Assembly: GCF_027484705.1 (NCBI RefSeq)
Contig: NZ_JAIXSL010000012.1
Coordinates: 1 to 64,000, forward strand
Source of the DNA: Flavobacterium sp.
GTDB lineage: Bacteria > Bacteroidota > Bacteroidia > Flavobacteriales > Flavobacteriaceae
Direction of reading: 5' to 3'
Length of the DNA: 64,000 nt
Shown: positions 9,597 through 18,817 of the stretch, piece by piece
How the letters are laid out: the number at the start of each line of letters is the position of its first letter
Numbering within the stretch: the first letter of the stretch is position 1
Position numbers and translations under genes: made by a program
Notes under the pieces: generated by a model
Told to the model about the DNA's origin: nothing
Database searches by the model: none
Seen by the model: the letters and a program-made list of their open reading frames with translations, nothing else

Positions 9597-10547
9597 TTGA
9601 ATCAAATCGATATTTCTATAGTGGTTCCGCTTTACAATGAGGAAGCCGTATTTCATATTTTATTTCAACGTTTAACAGATGTTATAAATAAAACCCCTTT
9701 TTCGTGTGAAGTGATTTTGATTAATGATGGAAGTAGTGACAATACGGATCGGTTAATAGTTGAAGCCTGCTTAAAAGACAATCGGTTTACAGGTGTTCTA
9801 TTATCCAGAAATCACGGACATCAATTAGCCGTTTCAGCTGGGCTTACTTACGTAAGAGGAAAAAAAGGAGCCATGATTATTGATGGTGATTTACAAGACC
9901 CACCGGAATTGGTCAACGAATTTTACGCGTTGCTCAGCAAAGGATTTGATGTCATTTATGCCATCCGAAAAAACAGAAAGGAAAGTTTCATAAAAAAAAT
10001 AGCTTATGCTGCTTACTACAGGTTGCAAAAGAAAATATCCAATTTCAACATTCCTATAGACAGCGGAGATTTCTCGATGCTAAGCCGCAGAGTGGTTGAT
10101 AACATCAATTCCATGCCCGAACAAAGTCGTTATTTAAGAGGCATGAGAGCTTGGGTAGGATTCAAGCAAATAGGATACGAATACGATCGGGATGAGAGAC
10201 AGGCCGGCGAAACCAAATATTCATGGGGTAAATTATTCGAGTTGGCTTTTAACGGGATTTTTAATTTTAGTGACTTCCCGGTTAAAGTCATTACCAGACT
10301 AGGTTTCTTTACAGTCGTTTTTTCACTAATATATTTTGGTTATAATATTTACAGGAAAATATGCTATGACGATGTTCCTCAAGGATTCACAGCGACTATT
10401 TTGGCCATCATTCTTTTTAGCGGTGTGCAATTAATTTCATTAGGCCTTATCGGTGAATATGTTTTAAGAATATACAATCAAGTTAGAAACCGTCCTCTTT
10501 TTGTAATCGATAAAATTATTCAAGACGGAAAACAAGAGGATCGATAA
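9597..10547 (+). CDS. GtrB/DPM1-like polyprenyl-phosphate glycosyltransferase (GT2)
   Basis: 316 residues. A GT-A family 2 domain (about 5-225) has the N-terminal IVVPLYNEE, the VILINDGSSDNT segment and the metal-binding DGDLQDPPE (Asp96, Asp98) typical of enzymes that move a sugar from an NDP donor to a polyprenyl phosphate. Two C-terminal membrane helices (about 230-255 and 265-295) match the GtrB/ArnC architecture. It probably makes the lipid-linked donor used by the GT39 enzyme encoded next (10673-12520). The start is a TTG at 9597; no ATG suits the conserved N-terminus. Confidence 0.85.
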   Translation: MNQIDISIVVPLYNEEAVFHILFQRLTDVINKTPFSCEVILINDGSSDNTDRLIVEACLKDNRFTGVLLSRNHGHQLAVSAGLTYVRGKKGAMIIDGDLQDPPELVNEFYALLSKGFDVIYAIRKNRKESFIKKIAYAAYYRLQKKISNFNIPIDSGDFSMLSRRVVDNINSMPEQSRYLRGMRAWVGFKQIGYEYDRDERQAGETKYSWGKLFELAFNGIFNFSDFPVKVITRLGFFTVVFSLIYFGYNIYRKICYDDVPQGFTATILAIILFSGVQLISLGLIGEYVLRIYNQVRNRPLFVIDKIIQDGKQEDR

Positions 10548-10672
10548 AAACGGCTTCTATGCAACACGTTACTATATGAAATAATGCAATTTGAAAGCCA
10601 ATTAGTAAACAGAAACATTTCATTGTCTTTCGGGAGATACCTATAACATATCTGAAAAAAAATTAAATTATT

Positions 10673-12520
10673 ATGAAGATTCTCATCTGGTTAAAGCAAA
10701 ATTATTTTCTAGCCATAATTTTATTAGTATCTGCGATTTTAAGGTTTTATCATCTTGATTTTCAAAGTGTCTGGTTGGATGAAATTCACACCCTTAACGA
10801 AGCAAATCCTACGTTTTCCTTAACACAGATTTATAATGGCTTACTGATTTCCGAGCCACACCCGCCACTGTATTTTTTTCTAGTTCATTACTTTTTTATC
10901 CTTTTTGGATATACAAGTGTTGTATTAAGAGTTTTTTCAGTCATTGTCGGTCTGCTGGGTATTTATTCGATATACATACTAGGACGTGAGATTTTTAATA
11001 AAAAAGCAGGTTTGTATGCAGCGGTATTGTTATCCGTTAATTATTTCCATATCTATTATTCTCAGGAAGGCAGAATGTATGCGTTGTTGTTTCTGACGAC
11101 GACCTTATCGTTTTATTTTTTAGTAAAATTCATCAAAGAAGCCAATATCAAAAGCGCTTTGTTGTACGGCCTTTTTTCCACACTAATGATTTATTGCCAC
11201 TTCTTCGCTTTATTCGCTTTTGTTTCCCAATATGTGATTCTCTTATATTTTGTTTTCAAACCTTATCAAAGCACTCGGATACAGTTTTTTAAATACACAG
11301 CCATTTCAGGATTCATGACGTTGTTGCTGTATATTCCAACCTACAGTTTGTTTAAAAGAACTTCCGAAATGACCTCCATGTGGATTCCTAAACCTACGTT
11401 GGATGTATATACCGTGGTGTTTAAAGATTTTTTCGGACAATCGGAAATCGTGCTATTTTTTGTCACCCTATTGATCCTTTTATTTTTCATCCAGTTGTTT
11501 AAAGTTACTGAGAAACAAGATTTTAAAACTGATCCTAAAGAAGACCAATTGGTTTTCAGTTTTCTTGTTCTTATTATTTGGATTTCGGTTACTTTAATTT
11601 TGCCTCTGATTAGGTCTTACATGAGTTTGCCGATGCTCATCAACCGCTATTTTATAAACATCTTACCTGCCATCCTGATATTGATTGCTATCGGACTTTC
11701 ATACATTAGGAGTAAACTGGTTTTATATTCTGTATTGGCCAGTATTGTCATATTTTCTATCACCGATGTGGTAATTGTGAAGCATTATTATACCCTCAGA
11801 ACCAAATCTCAATTTAGGGAAGTTAGCCAGTACATTATCGACAAAAACAAAAACAACGAACCTGTTGTGAGTAGTTTGGGATGGTATTTCCAGTATTTTT
11901 TAAACAATGATAAAATTAAGATGACTATTGTGAATGAATCATTGGCCGACCATGTCAATATGATGATTCAGGATCCTTCCAAAAGAAAACAATTTTGGTA
12001 TGTAGACGCACATTCGCGTCCTTATGACCCAGAGCCACCAATTCAAAAATATTTGGATGAGAATTTTGTGGTTCAAGACGGTACCGATTTAAATGACGCC
12101 TGGACCAAACATTATGTTACTATTGAAAATGCCATAACTTATATTGATCTTTCGAAATACAATCCTTTGCAGGACGAAAACGGCGACAATATTAAATATA
12201 ACATTGAAAATTTCGAAGTAGGTTCCAATGCGGTTACAGCCAGCGGCTGGGCTTATATTAGTGACGAGGACAGTCAGGGAGCGGAACTTAGTTTGGTATT
12301 AATAGGCCCCAAGAACATTAAGGTATTTTGTCAAAGCGTAAAAAGAGATGATGTAACCACTTATTTTAAAAGCCCTGTCGATCTGAGTAATTCCGGATTT
12401 TCGTCTAGAATTTTATTAGACAAACTCCCTCAGGGAAAATACCAATTAGGGATTCAGATAAAAAACAGTACAACACATAAAGAGGGCTTGGTATTGAGTG
12501 ATAAGTTTTTTACAAAGTGA
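10673..12520 (+). CDS. GT39-family integral membrane glycosyltransferase with C-terminal accessory domain
   Basis: 615 residues. The N-terminal two thirds are membrane helices with the family signature WLDEIHTL near residue 38 and SEPHPPLYFFLVHY in the first outer loop, as in ArnT/PMT-type enzymes that use polyprenyl-phosphate sugars outside the membrane. After the last helix (about 370) there is a soluble region. The final 105 residues form a separate beta-rich domain (SGWAYISDED, RDDVTTYF, GKYQLGIQIKN). The same domain occurs alone at 13119-13424. It most likely uses the product of the preceding GtrB-like enzyme to decorate an exported glycan; acceptor unknown. Confidence 0.85.
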   Translation: MKILIWLKQNYFLAIILLVSAILRFYHLDFQSVWLDEIHTLNEANPTFSLTQIYNGLLISEPHPPLYFFLVHYFFILFGYTSVVLRVFSVIVGLLGIYSIYILGREIFNKKAGLYAAVLLSVNYFHIYYSQEGRMYALLFLTTTLSFYFLVKFIKEANIKSALLYGLFSTLMIYCHFFALFAFVSQYVILLYFVFKPYQSTRIQFFKYTAISGFMTLLLYIPTYSLFKRTSEMTSMWIPKPTLDVYTVVFKDFFGQSEIVLFFVTLLILLFFIQLFKVTEKQDFKTDPKEDQLVFSFLVLIIWISVTLILPLIRSYMSLPMLINRYFINILPAILILIAIGLSYIRSKLVLYSVLASIVIFSITDVVIVKHYYTLRTKSQFREVSQYIIDKNKNNEPVVSSLGWYFQYFLNNDKIKMTIVNESLADHVNMMIQDPSKRKQFWYVDAHSRPYDPEPPIQKYLDENFVVQDGTDLNDAWTKHYVTIENAITYIDLSKYNPLQDENGDNIKYNIENFEVGSNAVTASGWAYISDEDSQGAELSLVLIGPKNIKVFCQSVKRDDVTTYFKSPVDLSNSGFSSRILLDKLPQGKYQLGIQIKNSTTHKEGLVLSDKFFTK

Positions 12521-12686
12521 TAAAATTGCATCCGCCAAAGATATAAAGAAGAGCAATCTGCATAAAATAGCAAATGAAAAAACAATAAAAAAATTTATTC
12601 CTGATTGGTTGTAGAGATGGCACAAAAACAGAATAAAAAGTAAATCTAAATTTCGCGATATGAGTATACATGACGTATTCACATAA

Positions 12687-12998
12687 ATATTTAGAAGCAA
12701 TCACTGGCAAAGTGCGGAGAGCAATTCCGGAACAGGCTCTGAAATCAAGCAAACTCAATTGCTTGTCAATGCGCTTAACAAGCTGTTTAAAGACAAGAAT
12801 ATCAGATCCGTTTTAGATCTTCCTTGCGGTGATTTTAAATGGATGCAAAAAGTTGGTTTATCTGGAATTGATTACATCGGAGGCGATATTGTAGAGGCAT
12901 TGATTCAGGGCAATATCAGTTATCATTCCGGTAACCCTAAATTATTGTATGGTCTCGAACAAAATTATTGTAAAAACAGTATTAGAAAATTCGAGTAA
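12687..12998 (+). pseudogene. Remnant of a class I SAM-dependent methyltransferase
   Basis: After an in-frame stop (TAA at 12684) the frame reads like the start of a SAM methyltransferase: SNHWQSAESNSGTGSEIKQT, then SVLDLPCGDFKWMQKV (the SAM-binding motif I region) and SGIDYIGGDIVEALI. Similarity stops abruptly about residue 75 and the frame ends at 12998 in unrelated sequence. Both the upstream start and the rest of the catalytic domain are missing, so it is gene debris. It lies in a 600-bp stretch (12521-13118) without any intact gene. Confidence 0.7.
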
Positions 12999-13118
12999 AA
13001 ACAGAACGTATTATTTACTAAGCAAAAAGAACTCGAGAAAAGCATACTCCATTCTTCCGGGAAAAACATAGATACAAATGGATTAGACGGGAATGGGGCA
13101 AGTCAATGGATAGAAGAA

Positions 13119-13424
13119 ATGACCCCAACTTACGATGGTTACTATATAGAAGGCTGGGCTTTTATAGAAGATGAAAAAACCGATACCCCAAAAGTCTTTA
13201 TAGGAATAACCAATGTATCGGGCAAGATTTTTTATGATACGCAAACCGTAGATCGATATGACCTGAACAGTTATTTTCATAAAAGTCATTTGGAAAAAGG
13301 TGGTTTTTATACCAGGATCAAAACAAAAGATATGGTCACTGGAGAAAATAAGATCAGTGTTTATCTTGAAAACAAAAAGATCAGAAAAATTATAGAAACC
13401 GATAAAATAATAATACAACCATAA
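13119..13424 (+). CDS. Small stand-alone copy of the GT39 C-terminal domain (possible gene remnant)
   Basis: 101 residues. It aligns over its full length with the last 105 residues of the GT39 enzyme at 10673-12520: EGWAFIEDE against [18 protein letters not shown] against RDDVTTYF, GGFYTRI against SGFSSRI. There is no signal peptide or membrane segment, so no obvious way to reach the compartment where the GT39 domain sits. The same frame is open upstream to the stop at 12998, which suggests the truncated 3' end of a larger gene. It ends 2 bp before the epimerase gene at 13427, so it may still be translated. Function of the domain unknown. Confidence 0.6.
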   Translation: MTPTYDGYYIEGWAFIEDEKTDTPKVFIGITNVSGKIFYDTQTVDRYDLNSYFHKSHLEKGGFYTRIKTKDMVTGENKISVYLENKKIRKIIETDKIIIQP

Positions 13425-13426
13425 CA

Positions 13427-14491
13427 ATGAATATTTGTATCATCACAGGTTCTTCAGGATTAATAGGTAGCGAGTCGGTTGCTTTCTTTGCGTCAAAATT
13501 TGATAAAATCATCGGAATCGATAACAATATGCGTCAGGTTTTTTTTGGAACAGACGCCTCGACAGAATGGAATACCAAAAAATTAACCGAAACCATTCCG
13601 AATTTTGAACACCATCATGTCGATATTCGAAACATTGAAGAATTAGAAAAAATATTTTCAACCTATGGCGCGGACATCAAATTAGTCATTCACACAGCCG
13701 CACAACCAAGTCATGATTGGGCGGCTAAAGAACCCATAACAGATTTTACTGTAAACGCAAACGGTACGCTGAACATGCTTGAGGCTACAAGATTGCATTG
13801 TCCCAAAGCCACATTTATTTTTACATCTACTAATAAAGTTTATGGAGATACCCCAAATTTTTTACCATTAGTAGAACTTGATAAAAGATGGGAGATTGAC
13901 GAAAGTCACCCTTACTTTAAGGATGGTATCGATGAAAACATGAGCATCGATCAAACCAAACACTCCTTATTTGGTGCTTCAAAAGTGGCTGCCGATGTTT
14001 TGGTTCAGGAATACGGAAAATATTTTGGCATGAATACAGGCGTGTTCAGAGGCGGGTGCTTAACAGGGCCAAATCATTCTGGCACCAAGCTGCACGGATT
14101 CTTATCCTACCTTATGAAGTGCGCTATCACTGGAGATAAATATACAGTCTTTGGCTATCAAGGAAAACAAGTTCGCGATAATATTCACAGCTGGGATTTG
14201 GTTAATATGTTTTGGCATTTTTATCAAAATCCTCGTCAAGGCGAAGTGTATAATGCAGGTGGAGGAAGGCATTCCAACTGTTCTATGGCTGAAGCGATTG
14301 AAATGTGCGAAACCATAACCGGAAAACCGATGAATTACGAATATTCAGAAGACAACCGAATCGGGGATTATATCTGGTGGATTAGTGATCTTTCTAAATT
14401 TAAAGTCCATTATCCGGACTGGACCTGGAAGTACAACATCAATGATATTTTGACACAAATCTATGAGAACACGTCTCAAAGACAACAATAG
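13427..14491 (+). CDS. NAD-dependent epimerase/dehydratase, CDP-paratose 2-epimerase-like SDR
   Basis: 354 residues, an extended short-chain dehydrogenase. The Rossmann nucleotide-binding motif is at the N-terminus ([12 protein letters not shown], 6-17) and Asp32 follows beta2 (GIDNN). The core TSTNKVYGD holds the catalytic Thr. The expected YxxxK is FGASK (Phe182, Lys186), so the usual tyrosine is replaced. The N-terminal [11 protein letters not shown] and overall length resemble proteins annotated as CDP-paratose/CDP-tyvelose 2-epimerases; exact substrate uncertain. It probably supplies a modified NDP-sugar for the surrounding glycosyltransferases. 17 bp separate it from the next GT2 gene, so co-transcription is likely. 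Confidence 0.8.
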   Translation: MNICIITGSSGLIGSESVAFFASKFDKIIGIDNNMRQVFFGTDASTEWNTKKLTETIPNFEHHHVDIRNIEELEKIFSTYGADIKLVIHTAAQPSHDWAAKEPITDFTVNANGTLNMLEATRLHCPKATFIFTSTNKVYGDTPNFLPLVELDKRWEIDESHPYFKDGIDENMSIDQTKHSLFGASKVAADVLVQEYGKYFGMNTGVFRGGCLTGPNHSGTKLHGFLSYLMKCAITGDKYTVFGYQGKQVRDNIHSWDLVNMFWHFYQNPRQGEVYNAGGGRHSNCSMAEAIEMCETITGKPMNYEYSEDNRIGDYIWWISDLSKFKVHYPDWTWKYNINDILTQIYENTSQRQQ

Positions 14492-14508
14492 ATTAATAAA
14501 CAACGAAT

Positions 14509-15222
14509 ATGAAGCTTAGCATCGTAATGCCTGAATACAATGAGGAGGAATCAATCACTGAAACCATTGATCAAAATGAAGAGGCATTTGCAAAGGTCAA
14601 TATTGACCATGAGACCCTGATTGTTAATGACAATTCAAAAGACGGCACTTTGGCAGTTTTGATGGCGTTCGCCGATAAATATGCAAAAGTTAGATATGAA
14701 ACCAACCTCGGGTCTAATGGTTTTGGCTATGCCGTTCGATATGGTTTAGAAAGGTTTTCCGGAGATTGCGTGGCTATTATGATGGCAGATTTGTGGGACT
14801 CGCCTTATGATTTGATTCGGTATTACACCAAAATGATTCAAGGGAATTATGACTGTGTTTTTGGAAGCCGTTTTATAAAAGGGGGCACGGTGGTCGATTA
14901 TCCGGTTGTGAAAAAAATCATCAATCGCATTGCCAACGCGATTATACGAATGGTGATGCGCATTAAATATAACGATACCACGAACGCCTTTAAATTATAC
15001 AAACACAAAGTCATTGACGGCGTGAAGTCCATTTTACCCCCGCATTTTAACTTAATCATCGAACAGCCTTTAAAAGCCATTATTCGCGGATACTCTTACA
15101 CCGTTGTTCCCAATTCGTGGATCAACCGCAAATATGGCGTTTCCAAACTCAAAATTAAAGAGATGGGAAGCCGTTATTTTTTTTATCCTGGTGTATTGTT
15201 TCGTAGAGAAGTAGTTTTTTAA
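14509..15222 (+). CDS. GT2 glycosyltransferase, DPM1-like
   Basis: 237 residues consisting of a GT-A domain only, with no membrane helices. IVMPEYNEEESI at the N-terminus and HETLIVNDNSKDGT are the nucleotide-binding segments. MADLWDSP replaces the common DGDLQHPP metal-binding stretch and keeps the first Asp. FGSRFIKGG and DTTNAFKLYK are typical of dolichol/polyprenyl-phosphate sugar synthases. It directly follows the epimerase gene, so its donor may be the sugar made by that enzyme. Acceptor not determinable. Confidence 0.82.
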   Translation: MKLSIVMPEYNEEESITETIDQNEEAFAKVNIDHETLIVNDNSKDGTLAVLMAFADKYAKVRYETNLGSNGFGYAVRYGLERFSGDCVAIMMADLWDSPYDLIRYYTKMIQGNYDCVFGSRFIKGGTVVDYPVVKKIINRIANAIIRMVMRIKYNDTTNAFKLYKHKVIDGVKSILPPHFNLIIEQPLKAIIRGYSYTVVPNSWINRKYGVSKLKIKEMGSRYFFYPGVLFRREVVF

Positions 15223-15246
15223 GAGGCGATTATACTAAGAAATAAA

Positions 15247-15254
15247 TATTTTTG
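15247..15254 (+). promoter_or_regulatory. Exact -7 box (TATTTTTG) ahead of the flippase gene
   Basis: An exact match to TAnnTTTG, 58 bp before the flippase start. No well-placed -33 TTG is obvious. It suggests that the 15313-18817 genes can be transcribed separately from the upstream epimerase/GT2 pair. Confidence 0.5.
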
Positions 15255-15312
15255 TGTTTTGGTAAAACCAAACAGCTGCCAGATGAGATAATGCATGTGA
15301 GATAACAAAGTA

Positions 15313-16629
15313 ATGATGTTTGATAAATATAAAACCACTTTTCAAGTCGCAGGATTCAGAACACTGATTACCAATTTCTTTTCGTTGGTAATTTTACAGA
15401 TACTTAACGTCTTCCTGCCTTTCCTTACGATACCTTATCTGATGAGCACGGTCGGCGTTGAAAGATTCGGACTGCTTACTTTTGTGCATTCGTTTGTGCT
15501 TTTTCTTGTAATCTTCGTAGAATATGGCTTCAATATTACCACCACGAGAGAAATCTCCATACAATCCAATTCCAAGAGCGAAGTAGAACGTATTTATTCG
15601 GAAGTCTTAACCACGAAGCTTTTTTTGCTGCTGGTTTGTTTTGTTTTATTTTCCATTGCGGTTTTTAGCGTTGAGAAATTCCGACACGATTTTCTGATTT
15701 ATTTCTTATATTTTGGAATCGTAGTCGGGCAAACTCTGTTCTCGTTGTGGCTGTTTCAGGGGCTTCAGAAGATGAAGTATGTCACGTATGTCAATGTTTT
15801 TTTTAAAAGCATTTTTACGATCTGCATTTTTATTTTCGTCAAAGGCGTCAACGACATTTGGATGGTGCCTTTATTCCTTTCCGCCGGAGCCATTTCCGCC
15901 GGAATATCTTCGCTGCTTATTGCCAGATTCGTCTTAGACCTTCATTATACCTTTCCACATTTTGATGCGGTGAAAGTGCAATTAAAATCGGGATACCATC
16001 TTTTTATGTCGGAATTTTACATGGCCGTATTAACCTTTTCCAACGTGTTATTACTCGGGTTTTTAGTCGGAAATGTCAGTGTCGGGATATATTCTGCGGC
16101 TGAAAAAGTGATTAGAGCAGCGGCAAGTTTATTGTCTCCGGTGATTAACACGCTCTTTCCGTATGTGGCAAAATTGGTTTTCGAAAATTACAGACAGGGT
16201 ATGGCTTTTATCCACAAGGTTAAAAATTATGGCGTCGTGGTTATTATAGCGGGAACCATTCTTGTTTTTATATTCGCGGACGTGCTGTTCGATATTATTT
16301 ATCAGCATAAATCAAAAGAATTGGCGAGCATTGATCAAAGCATTTTGGTTTTTCGGATCATGATTATATTTCCGTTGGTTTCCTTTTTAGACCAGGTTTA
16401 TGGAAAGCTTATCCTGATTGTTTTAGGAAGAACCGATATTTTTTTCAAGGTATTTTCAATCTGTTCGATACTCAATTTGATCGTTTGCGCCACACTTTCT
16501 TATTATTATAGTTATATCGGAACAGCCATTTCAAGTATCGTCACGCAAATCATAATCGCGAGCTTAATGGGATATTATGCGAATAAAATTGAAAACAAAC
16601 CGCTCGAAGAAAGTAAATTGCCATGCTGA
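15313..16629 (+). CDS. Wzx-type polysaccharide flippase
   Basis: 438 residues, highly hydrophobic with about 12 predicted membrane helices and no soluble domain. The N-terminus (LNVFLPFLTIPYLMSTVGVE) has the typical Wzx/MATE-like pattern of polysaccharide transporters (MOP superfamily), which move undecaprenyl-linked repeat units across the inner membrane. The length fits Wzx (400-480). ATG codons at 15313 and 15316 are equivalent candidates for the start. Its end overlaps the start of the GT4 gene by 7 bp, indicating translational coupling. Confidence 0.88.
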   Translation: MMFDKYKTTFQVAGFRTLITNFFSLVILQILNVFLPFLTIPYLMSTVGVERFGLLTFVHSFVLFLVIFVEYGFNITTTREISIQSNSKSEVERIYSEVLTTKLFLLLVCFVLFSIAVFSVEKFRHDFLIYFLYFGIVVGQTLFSLWLFQGLQKMKYVTYVNVFFKSIFTICIFIFVKGVNDIWMVPLFLSAGAISAGISSLLIARFVLDLHYTFPHFDAVKVQLKSGYHLFMSEFYMAVLTFSNVLLLGFLVGNVSVGIYSAAEKVIRAAASLLSPVINTLFPYVAKLVFENYRQGMAFIHKVKNYGVVVIIAGTILVFIFADVLFDIIYQHKSKELASIDQSILVFRIMIIFPLVSFLDQVYGKLILIVLGRTDIFFKVFSICSILNLIVCATLSYYYSYIGTAISSIVTQIIIASLMGYYANKIENKPLEESKLPC

Positions 16630-17717
16630 TCAAAATCGGAATTATAATAGACAACATTGCCAAAGCTGGAGGCACTGAGCGAGCCATATCGAGCTTGTGT
16701 AACGGATTGATGCGATTTCATCCTCAGGATTACGACCTCACCATCATCAGCCTGTTTTCAAAAAAAAACGATCAGCCATTTTTTGAATTACATCCGGCAA
16801 TACAGATTCAACACTTAGAGAAAACCAATGATTTCAGATGGTGGAATAAGATTTCTTGGTATAAAAAGTTAGTAGCTGACCTTCGGCAAATCAATACAGA
16901 AAACGCTTTTGATGTTCTTTTAGGCACCACTTATGTTCACAATATATTGCTTCCGCTAATGGTTAGCAACAGCAACACCAAGAGTGTCGGATGCGAACAC
17001 GTGGTTTATCATTATCCTCCCAAAGTGTTTCAAACCATCAGGAAGTTTGTTTATCCGCAGCTCGATGCGGTCATCGTCTTGAATAAAACGGAGCAAGAGC
17101 ATTTCCGTTTCCTCAAAAATACCGCTGTTATTCCCAATAGTCTGCCGTTTGAAAATGATCAGAGCGCTACTTTAAACGCTAAAAAAATCATTAATGCCGG
17201 AAGGTTAACCCACGAAAAAGGAGTAGATTTATTAATTGATATGTACGAAAACATCTACCGTCAAGCCCCAGATTGGGAGTTAAATATTTATGGTGACGGT
17301 GAAGATTTTGAAGCGCTCCAATCAAAAATTAAGCAGAAAGGTTTGGAGCCTTACATCAAACTTTGCGGGTCGGTAAAAAATATTTCGGAAAGTTACCTGC
17401 AAAGCAGTGTTTTTGTGTTAAGTTCACGTTCAGAAAGTTTTGGCATCGTGATTATCGAAGCTATGAATCACGGATTGCCGGTGATTTCGTTTGATTGCGA
17501 CGGGCCTAAAAACATCATAGAAAATGGCAAAAGCGGGTTTTTGATCCCTCAATTTGATACCAAGGAATTTTCAGAAAAATTGTTACTGCTCATTCAAGAT
17601 CAGCAGCAAAGAATGCAGATGGGAGCAGAGGCGCTAAAGGCTTCCTACCAATATAAAGAAAACAAAATTATACCAATGTGGAACAGACAAATACAGTCAC
17701 TACTAGAAAACCGATAA
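16623..17717 (+). CDS. GT4 glycosyltransferase
   Basis: 364 residues, GT-B fold. The N-terminal acceptor domain begins with DNIAKAGGTERAISSL. The C-terminal donor domain has AGRLTHEKGVDLL (about 190), the loop YGDGEDFEAL and the ESFGIVIIEAMNHGLPVIS signature with the EX7E glutamates (about 275-285). This is a retaining GT4 enzyme using an NDP-sugar at the cytoplasmic face. It overlaps the flippase gene by 7 bp and the next polymerase gene by up to 40 bp, so these three genes form one tight unit. Sugar specificity cannot be read. Confidence 0.87.
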   Translation: MLIKIGIIIDNIAKAGGTERAISSLCNGLMRFHPQDYDLTIISLFSKKNDQPFFELHPAIQIQHLEKTNDFRWWNKISWYKKLVADLRQINTENAFDVLLGTTYVHNILLPLMVSNSNTKSVGCEHVVYHYPPKVFQTIRKFVYPQLDAVIVLNKTEQEHFRFLKNTAVIPNSLPFENDQSATLNAKKIINAGRLTHEKGVDLLIDMYENIYRQAPDWELNIYGDGEDFEALQSKIKQKGLEPYIKLCGSVKNISESYLQSSVFVLSSRSESFGIVIIEAMNHGLPVISFDCDGPKNIIENGKSGFLIPQFDTKEFSEKLLLLIQDQQQRMQMGAEALKASYQYKENKIIPMWNRQIQSLLENR

Positions 17718-18817
17718 TCCCACTCGGATTGACCCCGAAAGAATTAGGAGTGTTTTTGTTGCTGCTATTTCTGAATTTAAAATTTGCCGCCATTACTATT
17801 GTTCAGGATAGGTCGGTGATGATTGATGTGATGGTATATCTGCTGTTTATTGTCACCTTCAACTATTCCCATTGGACTTACAAATCATTAATTAAGACAA
17901 CCTTTGTGATTGGGGTTTATACTTTAATTAATTTTTCATCCTATAAACTCAATGTACTGATGCCATTGATTATTATCCAGTGCGTCTCAGGCATCCGCCT
18001 TACCAGGTATTTAAAGATCACTTTCATCATTACAGCCATTACACTTTTATGGATGTATATTGTTTTTGGAGAAGGCACTAACCTGTCCGGATTTTCTTTT
18101 ATCATTGATCGTAAAACCAGAATGACCTTCGGATTTGGCCACCCCAATTCTGCCGGATTATATTATTATTGTCTTATGATCAATGGCTTGTTGTTGCTCT
18201 ACTTTTCTAAGTATAAAAAGTACATACCGCATTATATGTTTCTGATCATACCGTTGTGGTTTTATATCTATGAAAAAACAGCCTCCCGAAGTTTTATCTT
18301 GTCCATATTTGTTTTGTACAGCTCTTATATTTATTATTATCTGGTTCAAAAATATGATTATAAAGCGCTCTATAAATTGGCGGGTTACGTATGCATGTTG
18401 ATGGTATTTATACTTACGGCCCTTACATTGTATTTTAGTTTCACCGTACTGGACAACAAATTTTTAGACAGGATTTTGAGCAAGCGGCTCACGTATTACA
18501 ATATATTTCTTGAAAGGATTGACGTCCTCGATTTTTTATTCGGCTCCAATGCCTATAAAACTTTAGTGATTGACAGCAGTTACCTGCATTTGCTTTTTGA
18601 AGGCGGCATCTTCTTTTTTATTGGGTTTTGCATTTTTTATGTGCTTTCCACGGTCAATATGATCAACAAAAAAGCGTGGATTCCGATTTGCATCATCATG
18701 AGTTTTATGGCTTACGGCCTCATGGAAACTTTGTTGCTCTTCAGCATGGTGATCGGAACCAATATCTTTTGGGTCATGCTGTATTATTATTACAAGAATG
18801 GAGAAATGAAGTTGTAA
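17678..18817 (+). CDS. Wzy-like O-antigen/polysaccharide polymerase (membrane protein)
   Basis: 379 residues with about 10-11 membrane helices and one larger outer loop around residues 255-295, as in Wzy polymerases, which are very divergent and recognised by topology and context. GHPNSAGLYYY in the middle fits O-antigen polymerases (an H-x-N stretch in an outer loop). It follows the flippase and GT4 genes. A GTG at 17678 gives a 40-bp overlap with the GT4 gene; a downstream start (e.g. TTG near 17728) is possible, so the N-terminus is uncertain. It converges with the minus-strand GT gene with no gap at 18817/18818. Confidence 0.72.
   Translation: MEQTNTVTTRKPIIPLGLTPKELGVFLLLLFLNLKFAAITIVQDRSVMIDVMVYLLFIVTFNYSHWTYKSLIKTTFVIGVYTLINFSSYKLNVLMPLIIIQCVSGIRLTRYLKITFIITAITLLWMYIVFGEGTNLSGFSFIIDRKTRMTFGFGHPNSAGLYYYCLMINGLLLLYFSKYKKYIPHYMFLIIPLWFYIYEKTASRSFILSIFVLYSSYIYYYLVQKYDYKALYKLAGYVCMLMVFILTALTLYFSFTVLDNKFLDRILSKRLTYYNIFLERIDVLDFLFGSNAYKTLVIDSSYLHLLFEGGIFFFIGFCIFYVLSTVNMINKKAWIPICIIMSFMAYGLMETLLLFSMVIGTNIFWVMLYYYYKNGEMKL

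Noticed and set aside
12446..12758. Two overlapping minus-strand frames (84 and 82 codons) in the gene-debris region
   Set aside because: Cys/Phe/Leu-rich sequences without family features; they cover both the GT39 3' end and the methyltransferase remnant.
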